Source: an uncultured Lentisphaerota bacterium
Lineage (GTDB): Bacteria; Verrucomicrobiota; Lentisphaeria; Victivallales; GWF2-50-93
DNA: 38,754 bases
Assembly (NCBI GenBank): GCA_903872565.1
Contig: CAIQLG010000034.1
Span: 1-38,754 of the forward strand
Reading direction: 5' to 3'
Every line of letters starts with the position of its first letter. Position 1 is the stretch's first letter. Below, piece after piece: positions 8,502 to 16,579 of the stretch. The position numbers were made by a program, and so were the translations under genes. The notes under the pieces were generated by a model that worked only from the letters and a program-made list of their open reading frames with translations, was not told the DNA's origin and ran no database searches.

Positions 8502-10649
8502 TCACTCCTTCTCAGCGATCTTCTTCAACAATTCGGCTTTGACAGCGTCGGACAACGAGGACTGATTAACCCATTTTGCCCTGTCCGAACTGACAAAACT
8601 CAAAGAATCCGCCACAGCTTCAAATGCCTTATCCCGTCCCTCTCCTCCTGTCATCTGTCCAGCCCAATTGGCTGCCGCCATGGGATCTTTATGCGCCCAA
8701 ACACGGGCTATCTGGCACAACCTCATCTCCCGATCCCCCTCTGGCAGCCGTTCAGCCCAGTTGGCCGCCCCCACGGGATCTTTCCACGTCCAGCTATCGG
8801 ACACCCTGGACAACGTCGCATCCCGCTCCTCCTTCGGCAACTGCTCCGCCCAGTTGGCTGCGGCCTCGGGGTCTTTCCCCGCCCAAGCATAGGCCAGGTC
8901 ACCCAACGTCGCATTCCGCTCCTCCACTGGCAGCCGTTCAGCCCACTCGACCACCGCCACAGGGTCTTCATTCACCCATCTCGAAACCACACAGCCCAGC
9001 GCCCAATCCCGCATCTGCCTCTTCGGCAGTTGTGAGAACCAGTCGGCCGCCGCTGGGCAACCTTTATCGTCACACAAGCGGGGCCACACATCCTGCATTG
9101 CCAGCTCCTGCTTCTCCCCAGGCAGACGCTCCACCCAATTGATCGCCGCCGCCATATCATTCCGCGCCCAACCCGCCACTACCGCACCCACTGTCTGATT
9201 GCTATCTGATAACTGATCCTCCTGTTGCTCTGCCCACTCTGCTGCGGCCACCGGATCTTGCTGCGCCCAACTGGATACCGCACTCCTCAATGCTTTAGGA
9301 GGCGTCCAAGTCCCTGTTCCGTTTTCCATTGCTTTACTACTTCTTTGTTCATTGATCCGTTTATTGATTTGAGTTGCCCACTTAAGCGCCGCCTCAGGGT
9401 CTTTCCGCGCCCAAACATTTGCCACACCGTCCAATGGTCCTATAATTTGCCCCAAATACTCATTGGCATATTCACCATCGAATGGCAGATTCTCCGCCCA
9501 TTCGGCCGCCCACAAGGGATCTTTCTCCGCCCACGCTTCCGCCACGGCCCACAATGCCGTAGCCTGCGCCCTGGACTTCGGCATGTGCTCCGCCCACGAG
9601 ACCGCCACATCAGGAGCATAGTCAAACCATTCTCTCATCAGACTGCTCAGCGGTTCAAGATCGTTAGGATACCCTTGTAACGCTCTTTCGGCCTCGGACT
9701 GGAAATCTCTTGTCTTTGGCGAGTGCCTGACGGACGGCGGAGTGCTCTTTGAGTCCGGAGCCTGTGCCACCGTTCCGGCATCGGCATCTGACACGACAGC
9801 CTTGCCGCCTCCATCCGCGATTTTTTCCTTCGCCACCACACGGATAATTCCGCTTCCCAGCAACAGTAGCAGCAATGTCGCCAGCAATCCCAATCCGACT
9901 ATTTTCATCTTTGTCATAAACATCACCTTCATTGTTCCTTCCATTATCGACACTATGCTTCCCGCTCCGGAACCGGCTGTGGCACCTGCCGCGGCCAATT
10001 TCGGAACAGCCAACAAGGAAGGAATGAGAGTTTCTGGAATGGCGGCCTGTGATTCTGTAGCCAGCACTCCAATCAGCGCGGGAACGCCCAAGGTGCAGCC
10101 GCGCTTTACAAGCCGCTTGCGCAAGGTCAAAATACCATCAAATGCGCGTTTGCTCAATGTGCCAGGAGCACACTCCGCGATCTCCGCAGCATCCTTCTCG
10201 CTCAAGCCCTGCAGATGGCGAAGAATCACCGCCTCTCGCTGTCCTACAGACAATGCAGAAAGTTCCTCATCCAGGATTCCAAGAATGGTTTCACTATCGT
10301 GGGAACCGACATAAGAATGTGATTCGGCATTCATAATTTCTGCGGCTACGCTCTCTCTCTTGTCGCGGCGCACTCTCGACCGAGCCATAAAAAGAGCTGT
10401 CTGCCTTGCCACAGCATAAAGCCAGCAAGCCAATGTTTTTTTCTCTTTCAAATGACAACTTTTTTTAACCAATGTCATAAAAACCGCCTGACTCGCATCT
10501 TTCGCATCGTGTTGGTTCACCAGCTTACGGAAGCAGACGCTATAAACCATTGCACCGTAGCGAGAGACAATCTCCGCGAAGGCACCTTCATCGCCAGTCT
10601 CCGCATAGGCTTTGATGAGTTCGGCATCTTTTTTCGTTTGCACCTGCAT
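8502..10649 (-). CDS. ECF sigma-70 factor with transmembrane anchor and C-terminal WAxxDP repeats
   Basis: About 715 aa. The ORF opens at GTG 10655; ATG 10649 is preferred because GGTG lies just before it. Sigma region 2 is at about residues 20-95 ('EIVSRYGAMVYSVCFRKLVNQHDAKDASQAVFMTLVKK', 'LACWLYAVARQTALFMARSRVRRDKRE'). Sigma region 4 is at about 125-180 ('ILDEELSALSVGQREAVILRHLQGLSEKDAAEIAECAPGTLSKR'). A low-complexity stretch leads to one transmembrane helix ('IVGLGLLATLLLLLLGSGIIRVVA'). The remainder (about 330-700) is about ten helical repeats of roughly 30 residues with the pattern W-A-x-x-D-P-x-A-A-x-W-A-E-x-L-P. The predicted topology puts the sigma domains in the cytoplasm and the repeats outside. 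No separate anti-sigma gene is adjacent, so the extension may act as a built-in sensor or tether. The giant surface-protein gene follows on the same strand and is a candidate target. Confidence 0.9.
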   Translation of the reverse strand: MQVQTKKDAELIKAYAETGDEGAFAEIVSRYGAMVYSVCFRKLVNQHDAKDASQAVFMTLVKKSCHLKEKKTLACWLYAVARQTALFMARSRVRRDKRESVAAEIMNAESHSYVGSHDSETILGILDEELSALSVGQREAVILRHLQGLSEKDAAEIAECAPGTLSKRAFDGILTLRKRLVKRGCTLGVPALIGVLATESQAAIPETLIPSLLAVPKLAAAGATAGSGAGSIVSIMEGTMKVMFMTKMKIVGLGLLATLLLLLLGSGIIRVVAKEKIADGGGKAVVSDADAGTVAQAPDSKSTPPSVRHSPKTRDFQSEAERALQGYPNDLEPLSSLMREWFDYAPDVAVSWAEHMPKSRAQATALWAVAEAWAEKDPLWAAEWAENLPFDGEYANEYLGQIIGPLDGVANVWARKDPEAALKWATQINKRINEQRSSKAMENGTGTWTPPKALRSAVSSWAQQDPVAAAEWAEQQEDQLSDSNQTVGAVVAGWARNDMAAAINWVERLPGEKQELAMQDVWPRLCDDKGCPAAADWFSQLPKRQMRDWALGCVVSRWVNEDPVAVVEWAERLPVEERNATLGDLAYAWAGKDPEAAANWAEQLPKEERDATLSRVSDSWTWKDPVGAANWAERLPEGDREMRLCQIARVWAHKDPMAAANWAGQMTGGEGRDKAFEAVADSLSFVSSDRAKWVNQSSLSDAVKAELLKKIAEKE

Positions 10650-10715
10650 TATCACCAGTTTTTCACTCTTTCCTGCATAACGCTTGCCGTCAGGCCGATT
10701 TGATTACATACAAAT

Positions 10716-10885
10716 TTAAAAAAAATATGAAAATTTATTTTCAATTCGAATTTCGATAGTGACATCTACGTTACCGCCGTAGAGGGTTATAGAGTAGGTT
10801 CCGGGTGCGCTGATGGTGGCCGCCGCGCAGCTTTGGCGACACGTATTATCCTCCGGTCGACTTTCATGGTGTCGGTTGCCGTCAT
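10716..10885 (-). pseudogene. Broken fourth ORF of the ABC operon
   Basis: An ATG at 10885-10883 overlaps the ATPase stop (ATGA), exactly as at the two upstream junctions. It opens MTATDTMKVDRRIIRVAKAA but reaches TAA at 10787 after 32 codons. A different frame across the same DNA reads 'AAATISAPGTYSITLYGGNVDVTIEIRIEN' and runs to TAA at 10716. That text looks like a beta-rich C-terminus. Together they suggest a gene reduced by deletion and/or frameshift to its first and last pieces. GC-rich composition matching the operon ends near 10760, where AT-rich DNA begins. I do not recognise the original product. Confidence 0.4.
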
Positions 10886-11541
10886 GCGAGTCGCCCCTCC
10901 CGCATCTCTAGACGGAGTCCCGCCACCCGCATGACCGATTCGTCGTGGGTGGCCATGAGGACGGTTCCACCGCCGGAGGCGAAGTCGACGACGTACGCCA
11001 TGATGGCTGCGGCGTTCTCCTTGTCGAGATCCCCTGTGAGCTCGTCGGCGATCAGTATCGGCGGTGCTCGCAGGAGTGCCCTGGCAAGGGCGACGCGGCG
11101 GCGCTCGCCTACGCTGAGGGCTCCCGGGGTGTGGAGGATGCGGTGTCCGAGGCCGAAGCGGCCGAGCAGCTCACGCGCCCTCTCCTCCGCCCCTTCGACA
11201 CCGCCCGCCAGTACCGGGATCATGGAGTTCTCTAGTACGTTCAGGTATGGAAGAAGGTGGAACTGCTGGAAGACGAAGCCGATCCCCTCCGCCCTGAGCC
11301 TCGCACGGCCGACGGCTCCAAGTGTGTATGGGTTCGCTCCGCGGACGGAGACGCTTCCGGAGTCCGGCGACAGCAGGGCACCCGCCATCAGAAGTAACGT
11401 CGTCTTGCCCGATCCGCTGGGCCCGTGGATGGCGCATAGCTCGCCGGGGGCAAGCGAGAGGCTGGCCCCCTCGACCGCCACGACCTCCCGCCCGCCGGGA
11501 GCTTTGAAACATTTACGGATGTTGCTAATACTCAAGCTCAT
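10882..11541 (-). CDS. ABC transporter ATP-binding protein, LolD/MacB type
   Basis: 219 aa starting MSLSISNIRKCF at 11541; the ORF-track extension to 11880 overlaps the permease and is not supported. Visible motifs: Walker A GPSGSGKT (about residues 40-47), a Q-loop in 'GFVFQQFHLLPYLNVLEN', signature LSVGERRRVALARA (V in place of the usual G of LSGGQ), Walker B ILIADE, and switch His in MATHD. 'HLLPYLNVLENSMIP' is typical of the LolD/MacB/FtsE class, which powers lipoprotein release or mechanotransmission rather than classical import. The start overlaps the permease stop by ATGA, so translation is probably coupled. It works with the permease at 11538-12821. Confidence 0.93.
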   Translation of the reverse strand: MSLSISNIRKCFKAPGGREVVAVEGASLSLAPGELCAIHGPSGSGKTTLLLMAGALLSPDSGSVSVRGANPYTLGAVGRARLRAEGIGFVFQQFHLLPYLNVLENSMIPVLAGGVEGAEERARELLGRFGLGHRILHTPGALSVGERRRVALARALLRAPPILIADELTGDLDKENAAAIMAYVVDFASGGGTVLMATHDESVMRVAGLRLEMREGRLA

Positions 11542-12821
11542 ATGGAACCTCTCAGAGTGTCGGCCGGATCCCTTGTCGATGCCCGCAGGGCTGGAAGCCA
11601 GGCGGCGGTGCACGAGAGAACGCCGGCGCAGAAGACCGTCACCGCCACATCCCTCCATCTCACTAAGTCCATCACGGAGACCCCCTCGAAAAGGGAGCCT
11701 CCAGCCGCGCCGCAGCAGAGGACTGCCAGCCATCCCGCCAGCGCCCCGCCGATGCCTATGGCCATGGCCCTCGAGAGGAAGAGCGACAGGATGGAGAGCC
11801 GCCCCACGCCGACTGCCAGAAGCGTTCCGATCTCGTGCTCTCGCTGTGTGACGTTGACATGCGTCAGATACGCGATCCACGTGGAGCAGACAGCTCCAAG
11901 GATAAGCCCCATGAGGATAGAGAACCGCTCACGCCCCCGCTTGAGCTTGGCCCGATCGGCGGCGATCTGGCCTATCTGGGACTCGGCAGTCTTGGTGGCC
12001 TGGACACGCGACTCAGCCCTCGCAATGGCGTTGCTACTCAGTTCGATGACTTCCACGCCTGGCAAAATCCGGGTTATCTCCCTGCGGATCTCGCCAAGGC
12101 GGTCCACGGTGGCGCAGTTGCACTCCAGTGCGAGGATCGAATTGATCAGCCCCTCCTTGCCGAACATGCCCTGGGCGTCCTTGAGGCTCAGCCATATGGT
12201 TATGTCATCGAGGCTGCCGCGCTCCGCCTCGCACTTGTCGACCTCGAAGCTCCTCCCCATGAGGACGACGCTCCTTCCGTCCGGTGAGAGGCACTTTCGC
12301 AGCTCGCTGCCGAGAACGGCGTGGCCGTCTGGTACCGGATTCAGCATCGGCTCCCTCACCACGCCACCACGGTGCGACTGGGGAATCTCGCCCCGGACAC
12401 CTACCACTAGGACAGTCCGCTCCATCTCCGGCCATTTCGTCTTGACCGTGAGACTGGGCAGGATGTGGTTGATGACGGCGATGCCGCCGTCTGCCAGCCT
12501 CCGGGCGTAGCTCTCGGGCATCGTTTTGGAGGCGTAGCCCTGTGCGTGTACTTCGCCGAGGTCCTGCCCCTCCGGAAAGATGTGGATGTTGAAGCCGAGC
12601 CCCTTCATGGTCTTCCTCACCTCGTCTTCGAGCCGCGCCATCTCCCTCTCCGTGGAGAGCCTCTGCTCCTCGAGGACACGCGCGGTCGCCCGGTCGAACG
12701 CACGCAGCGAGGCGATTGTCAAACCAAGAGCGGCGACGACGACCGACACCGACAGAAGGCCGGCGGCGAACTGGAAAGGCCGGTGGGCGATCTCCTTTCG
12801 GACAAGAGTGGCCGTCCTCAT
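11538..12821 (-). CDS. ABC transporter permease, FtsX/MacB-like
   Basis: 427 aa with one N-terminal transmembrane segment (about 15-40, 'FQFAAGLLSVSVVVAALGLTIASL'), a large periplasmic region (about 45-290), and a C-terminal group of about three helices ('FSILMGLILGAVCSTWIAYL', 'AMAIGIGGALAGWLAVLCC', 'VAVTVFCAGVLSCTAAWLPALRA'). This four-helix FtsX layout matches MacB/LolC-type permeases. 'HEIGTLLAVGVGRLSILSLF' is the conserved cytoplasmic loop of that family. It has a strong ribosome site (GGAGGAG) inside the upstream gene, overlaps that gene's stop by ATGA, and itself overlaps the ATPase start by ATGA. The partner ATPase and exported protein suggest a dedicated envelope transporter of unknown substrate. 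Confidence 0.88.
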   Translation of the reverse strand: MRTATLVRKEIAHRPFQFAAGLLSVSVVVAALGLTIASLRAFDRATARVLEEQRLSTEREMARLEDEVRKTMKGLGFNIHIFPEGQDLGEVHAQGYASKTMPESYARRLADGGIAVINHILPSLTVKTKWPEMERTVLVVGVRGEIPQSHRGGVVREPMLNPVPDGHAVLGSELRKCLSPDGRSVVLMGRSFEVDKCEAERGSLDDITIWLSLKDAQGMFGKEGLINSILALECNCATVDRLGEIRREITRILPGVEVIELSSNAIARAESRVQATKTAESQIGQIAADRAKLKRGRERFSILMGLILGAVCSTWIAYLTHVNVTQREHEIGTLLAVGVGRLSILSLFLSRAMAIGIGGALAGWLAVLCCGAAGGSLFEGVSVMDLVRWRDVAVTVFCAGVLSCTAAWLPALRASTRDPADTLRGSI

Positions 12822-14263
12822 GCTCTCCTCCTCATGACGAAGACCGTGACTGCGGCGAGAAGCGCCAATGCCGCAAGAGACGCGGCGACGGCAATGGATC
12901 CTATGGACGGAAGGAAGACTGGGGCTGGCTCCATGGCTGTCGGAGCGGGTGCCGCCACGGCTTCAGCCGAGGCGGCGGACTCGGATTTGGCGGCCGAAAC
13001 GGGGATAGTGAGCTCCGCCGCCGGAGCAGACTGGGACTTGGCGGCCACGGCTCCGCCTTTGTGGGCGAGGTAGGCCGGGATTCTCGGTGTAGTCATGCTC
13101 TCTTTGCCGGACTTCGCCAGAGCTCCGGCTCCCGGCAGGGGCGGGAGGGCGCTCTGGCGCGGGGAGGCTCCGGCGACCTTGTCCCAGGGAGCCGTAAGCA
13201 GCAGATCGATGCCAGGGTTCATGCCCTTGATCTCGCAGGAGCAGTTGCCGACCAGGAATGTCAGGATCTGACCGACAAGCTCAGAGGTGATCTCATTTGC
13301 GGGCAGCGCTTCGAGTGCACGCCCCCTTCCGAAAACCGGCACGACAACGGGCGAGCCGGGCGGGGCATTCCGGACGGCGGGAAACAGTGATTTAAGCTGG
13401 GAGACTAGGAACCGCTCCCCGGCGGCATCCCTGGAAAGACGCAGGACGGGGGACAAGACCCCCGGCGGCATGGCCGACTTGCCGTCGCCTCCCGGAGTCT
13501 TCAAGGCGTCCCCGGCCTCGGAGATGTGGAGCTTGAGTGACTCCTCGAAGGCATCGTTCTCTCCAGCACTGTTTCCTTCGATGACCAGCCACACGGCCAC
13601 CGCCCCTTTCATAAGATGCTCGACCAGAGTTTTGCGGAGCGGCGAGTCGAGCAGCCACGCCGCCACCCCTGGGGCGAAGGGCTCCACGACCGCCTTGCGA
13701 TCCGACTTAGGCATCCCCTGCTTCATCCATGGCACAGATGGGACTCTCCCCGCAGCCTCCATTTTAGGTCTGTCGGATGCGTGAGGCAGGATGACGAGCA
13801 CCGGTGCCTTGACGGGATTCGTTCTTAGAAACTCCTCGATCGGCGGCGGCACGAAGGCACCGTCCCCGATCCGCTTGTGGAAAATGACATTGACCGACGG
13901 CCCGGGCGTTGCGCCTCCGGTCGGCTCCGCCCCCGTGCCAGGCTCGCCGGGGAAGGTGGTCCCGTAGGCGGCTCCGCCGCCGCGCCCCATCGCAGAGTTG
14001 GAGACTTTGAAGGCTTTTGACAGGATCTCCAGTTCGGCGGCCTGTTCCGGTGTCGGTTCGCCGTCGATGACGGCGCACACATCGTACGGGCTGGGATCCC
14101 ATCGCTCGAGGGCGTAGCGGTAGACTGGCACGTTGCAGGCCACCAGGCTGGGAGCGGTGGACAGGAGCGCGAGGCCAGCGGCGACCAACGCCCCCGCACA
14201 TGAAAAAAAGCCAGCCCTACAGGGCGCGCCCCCCGCTTTTGGTGGCTTCGGAGTCATATCCAT
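12818..14263 (-). CDS. Exported/lipobox protein of unknown function, 'CNVPVYRYALERW' family
   Basis: 481 aa from ATG 14263 (MDMTPKPP); the ORF opens 22 codons earlier at 14329, which would make an unusually long leader. A hydrophobic signal (GALVAAGLALLSTAPSLVAC) ends in LVAC, which fits a lipobox, followed directly by 'NVPVYRYALERWDPSPYDV'. The middle contains 'GSPVVVPVFGRGRALEAL' and 'FLVGNCSCEIKGMNPGIDLL'. A low-complexity Ala/Pro linker leads to a C-terminal helix and basic tail ('LAALALLAAVTVFVMRRRA'). The protein is probably periplasmic and anchored at one or both ends. It is first in the coupled operon with the FtsX permease and LolD-like ATPase, so a role as substrate-handling partner is likely but unproven. 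I know no characterised function. Confidence 0.8.
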   Translation of the reverse strand: MDMTPKPPKAGGAPCRAGFFSCAGALVAAGLALLSTAPSLVACNVPVYRYALERWDPSPYDVCAVIDGEPTPEQAAELEILSKAFKVSNSAMGRGGGAAYGTTFPGEPGTGAEPTGGATPGPSVNVIFHKRIGDGAFVPPPIEEFLRTNPVKAPVLVILPHASDRPKMEAAGRVPSVPWMKQGMPKSDRKAVVEPFAPGVAAWLLDSPLRKTLVEHLMKGAVAVWLVIEGNSAGENDAFEESLKLHISEAGDALKTPGGDGKSAMPPGVLSPVLRLSRDAAGERFLVSQLKSLFPAVRNAPPGSPVVVPVFGRGRALEALPANEITSELVGQILTFLVGNCSCEIKGMNPGIDLLLTAPWDKVAGASPRQSALPPLPGAGALAKSGKESMTTPRIPAYLAHKGGAVAAKSQSAPAAELTIPVSAAKSESAASAEAVAAPAPTAMEPAPVFLPSIGSIAVAASLAALALLAAVTVFVMRRRA

Positions 14264-14466
14264 GGATACGACTTTCTGAAATTGGAGACGACGAGCACCG
14301 GATTGGCCGCAGTGAAAACTTAATACCATATTTTTTCCCGATAAACACGCAAAAAACGCCCCAATATTAATGTCCTATACGATTTAACTTCCAACTAACC
14401 CATTAGGATTCCTATAACATCTTTTCCAATTTTGTCAATGCGGATAAGTCTTAAATATAAAATTAT

Positions 14467-16248
14467 TTAAAACTTGAATGAGAGTGTGGAGGGGTGGGAC
14501 TCCTTCATTTTCATGAATACGAGTTCGTCGAGGAGTTGTCTTGCCGGTGTCCATTTGCCCATATAGCTGATGTATCCCTGTATGCTGTATATCTCATTTT
14601 CAGCCTGAGCTCTTGCTGACTTGCGAATTTCGCACATTTCAGTCTCGTGATTCAGGTTGAAGGCTTTTTCAGCCTTCTGGAGTTCGAATTTAAGCATTTC
14701 ATTCTGGGAAATCCATTGTCCTTCCACAGGCAAATATCCTGAATCCCTGTAGTATTTTTCCCCATTGAATCCTTTGTCGTTTCCATTTCTTCTGACATAT
14801 GCGGCTTTCTGTACTGCGACGAACTTGTCGAGCTTTTCAATTGTGACCGATGGGACTCTAATTACGAATGCATTGATTTTAAGGTTCGCACATATTTCCA
14901 TTGTCTTCGCCTTGGAGTCAAAGGGTTTTAGTACGTCAATTTTTTCCTTTATTATGTCCCGCTCTCGCTGGACTATCATTTTTTCTATTTCCTCCTGTGG
15001 CTTGTCGGGAGCCTGTATGTCGGATGGAATTCCGAGTCCACCTGCAAGAATCTGGCGTGTCCTATCCTTCATGTCAAAATACTTGTAGAATCCTCCCGCG
15101 ATGGAGAAGACGGATCCGAGCACGATAAAAGTCAGGACCGTAAGTGCGGCCTTCCTTAGTATTCCCGAGCATGCGCTTCTGAATTTTCTGCTGCTGGGTT
15201 GTGTTTTTTTTTCAATTCCAAGCGCTATTTTCATGGTTTTTCCTATCGCCTCGACTGTCGTCTTGAATCTCACCACTGGGGGAACATTGTAGAGGGAATC
15301 TCTTACCTTGTCCATTCCTCTTTCCAATGGGATTAAGCTGCGGGGGCGTCCATGGGGATCCCTCTGTATCATCTTGTCGAGCAGCTGGACTGTTTCCTCG
15401 CGACAGTGTTTTATATAAGGCCTGGAAGAAATTATTCTGGCGGCCCGAAGATGTTTTTTGACGAGTTCGTCGAGTTCCTTCTGCGTGTAGTATGTCCGGC
15501 CAGCGAGCATATAGAAGAAAAGCATGCCCATGCTGTATATTTCGCTGTATTCGTCTTCGGCCACGCCGACGATTCTTTCCGGTGGCATAAAGAATGGTGA
15601 ACCTTCAATCATGTCGGAATCGGAGTTTGCGGTTTTCATTTCTTCTGTTGGCATGGTGAGCCCGAAATCGAAAATCTTGATGTTTTTGTTACTATCCACA
15701 ATTATGTTCTGCGGCTTGAGATCGCGGTAGAGAAAGCCTTTTGAGAGCATATATTTTTCAGCATCGAGAATTTGTTCCATTATAGAGAAGGCTTCACGTT
15801 CTGTCATGTGGAACTGTTTTTCGACAAAATGGTCGAGCCTTGTTCCTTCGAGAATTTCCGTTGCGAGATAGTGTTCTCCGTGGGAAAACCCGCCTTCGAC
15901 AACCTTTACAATATTATTATGATGTCCCAGTTCTTTTGCGGCGTTGATCTCTCTCAGGAAGTCCTTTACAAAAGTCTGATCGTCTTTTTTGCTTCTTGGG
16001 AGGACTTTCACGGCATATTCAGCTTCATCCTTATCGGATACGGCACGGTAGACTTTTCCCATTCCGCCCTCGCCGAGAGTGTCATAGAGCCAGAAACTGG
16101 AGATTTTCGCGGGTATGAGAACATCCCTGAGGCAATATGAGCATTTGACGAAGTTGAGTTTCTGTTCGTTGAGGATTGGAATCTCCGCACCGCAGGCGCA
16201 TTTGACTCTTTTGTGTCTGAGCATTTCAATGTCTGGTCTTATATTCAT
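14467..16248 (-). CDS. Membrane-anchored Ser/Thr protein kinase with N-terminal zinc ribbon
   Basis: 593 aa. An N-terminal zinc-ribbon-like motif has Cys17/Cys19 and Cys36/Cys39. The kinase domain (about 53-315) has a complete set of motifs: glycine loop GEGGMG (59-64), AVK lysine 81, catalytic loop YRDLKPQN (Asp176), and DFG at 194-196 followed by 'FFMPPERIVG'. The Tyr in YRD is a normal variant seen in AGC kinases, so activity is expected. One transmembrane helix (about 370-392, 'LTVLTFIVLGSVFSIAGGFYKYF') leads to a C-terminal domain of about 200 residues with no recognised PASTA or other sensor repeats. Its substrate and signal are unknown. The ribosome site is weak. The gene contains one copy of the TGCGAAWTTCGCA palindrome. 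Confidence 0.93.
   Translation of the reverse strand: MNIRPDIEMLRHKRVKCACGAEIPILNEQKLNFVKCSYCLRDVLIPAKISSFWLYDTLGEGGMGKVYRAVSDKDEAEYAVKVLPRSKKDDQTFVKDFLREINAAKELGHHNNIVKVVEGGFSHGEHYLATEILEGTRLDHFVEKQFHMTEREAFSIMEQILDAEKYMLSKGFLYRDLKPQNIIVDSNKNIKIFDFGLTMPTEEMKTANSDSDMIEGSPFFMPPERIVGVAEDEYSEIYSMGMLFFYMLAGRTYYTQKELDELVKKHLRAARIISSRPYIKHCREETVQLLDKMIQRDPHGRPRSLIPLERGMDKVRDSLYNVPPVVRFKTTVEAIGKTMKIALGIEKKTQPSSRKFRSACSGILRKAALTVLTFIVLGSVFSIAGGFYKYFDMKDRTRQILAGGLGIPSDIQAPDKPQEEIEKMIVQRERDIIKEKIDVLKPFDSKAKTMEICANLKINAFVIRVPSVTIEKLDKFVAVQKAAYVRRNGNDKGFNGEKYYRDSGYLPVEGQWISQNEMLKFELQKAEKAFNLNHETEMCEIRKSARAQAENEIYSIQGYISYMGKWTPARQLLDELVFMKMKESHPSTLSFKF
14622..14634. repeat. Iterated palindrome copy 1 (TGCGAATTTCGCA)
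   Basis: Perfect 13-bp palindrome with one central base, inside the kinase gene, read on the coding strand as TGC GAA ATT CGC (Cys-Glu-Ile-Arg). Confidence 0.9.
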
Positions 16249-16572
16249 TTTAGTTCAAAGCCCGCTTTGATTTTCAATTTACCTCACGATTTGTTTAGCA
16301 TTTACCATGCCAAAAGGAATAAAAAAATATAGACAGAAGGATTTATATGCGAAATAATATATGAAAATGAGGATGGGGAAATAATCTTGAGTTTTTCAGT
16401 GAAAAGCTTGCAGGAACGCCACCAACTTGGTGGCATAATGGCGGAACGGTAAGACACAAAATGCCAGCAGAGCCACAGATTCCGGCCATTTCGTATGCGC
16501 CGGGATTGCCGGCGTTCCTAAAAGTTTGGATTTCCAGTTATGTTGAGTTCAGCATAAGTGGAAATCTAAAAA
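16249..16572. other. 324-bp non-coding region, structured in its second half
   Basis: No ORF is supported. The first 160 bp or so are AT-rich and probably hold the kinase promoter, though no convincing -35/-10 pair stands out. The second half carries nested inverted repeats, described separately. Confidence 0.6.
16412..16519. repeat. 108-bp element bounded by 9-bp inverted repeats
   Basis: AGGAACGCC (16412-16420) and GGCGTTCCT (16511-16519) are perfect inverted repeats 90 bp apart. Just inside the left end is the perfect odd palindrome GCCACCAACTTGGTGGC (16418-16434). The interior has further partly complementary GC-rich stretches. It could be a REP/MITE-like element or a structured RNA or cruciform. 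No target-site duplication is obvious. Confidence 0.5.
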
Positions 16573-16579
16573 TCAAACT
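16523..16579 (-). terminator. Long hairpin at the 3' end of the SDR gene
   Basis: The arms 16529-16546 and 16549-16566 pair over 18 bases with two mismatches and a 2-nt loop (GATTTCCA...TGGAAATC). Outer arms AGTTTG (16523-16528) and CAAACT (16574-16579) add a second stem that reaches into the SDR stop codon. Read on the minus strand the structure is followed by CTTTT. It probably acts as transcription terminator or mRNA 3' stabiliser for the SDR gene. Confidence 0.55.

Noticed and set aside
11542-11880. N-terminal extension of the LolD-like ATPase
   Set aside because: It lies wholly inside the permease gene; the ATGA overlap gives a natural start at 11541.
14467-16248. Pseudokinase because of YRD instead of HRD
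   Set aside because: YRD is a normal variant in active AGC kinases; Lys81, Asp176 and the DFG Asp194 are all present.
16418-16434. Integron attC or phage att site
   Set aside because: No conserved attC core sites (RYYYAAC/GTTRRRY pair) and no integrase in the window.
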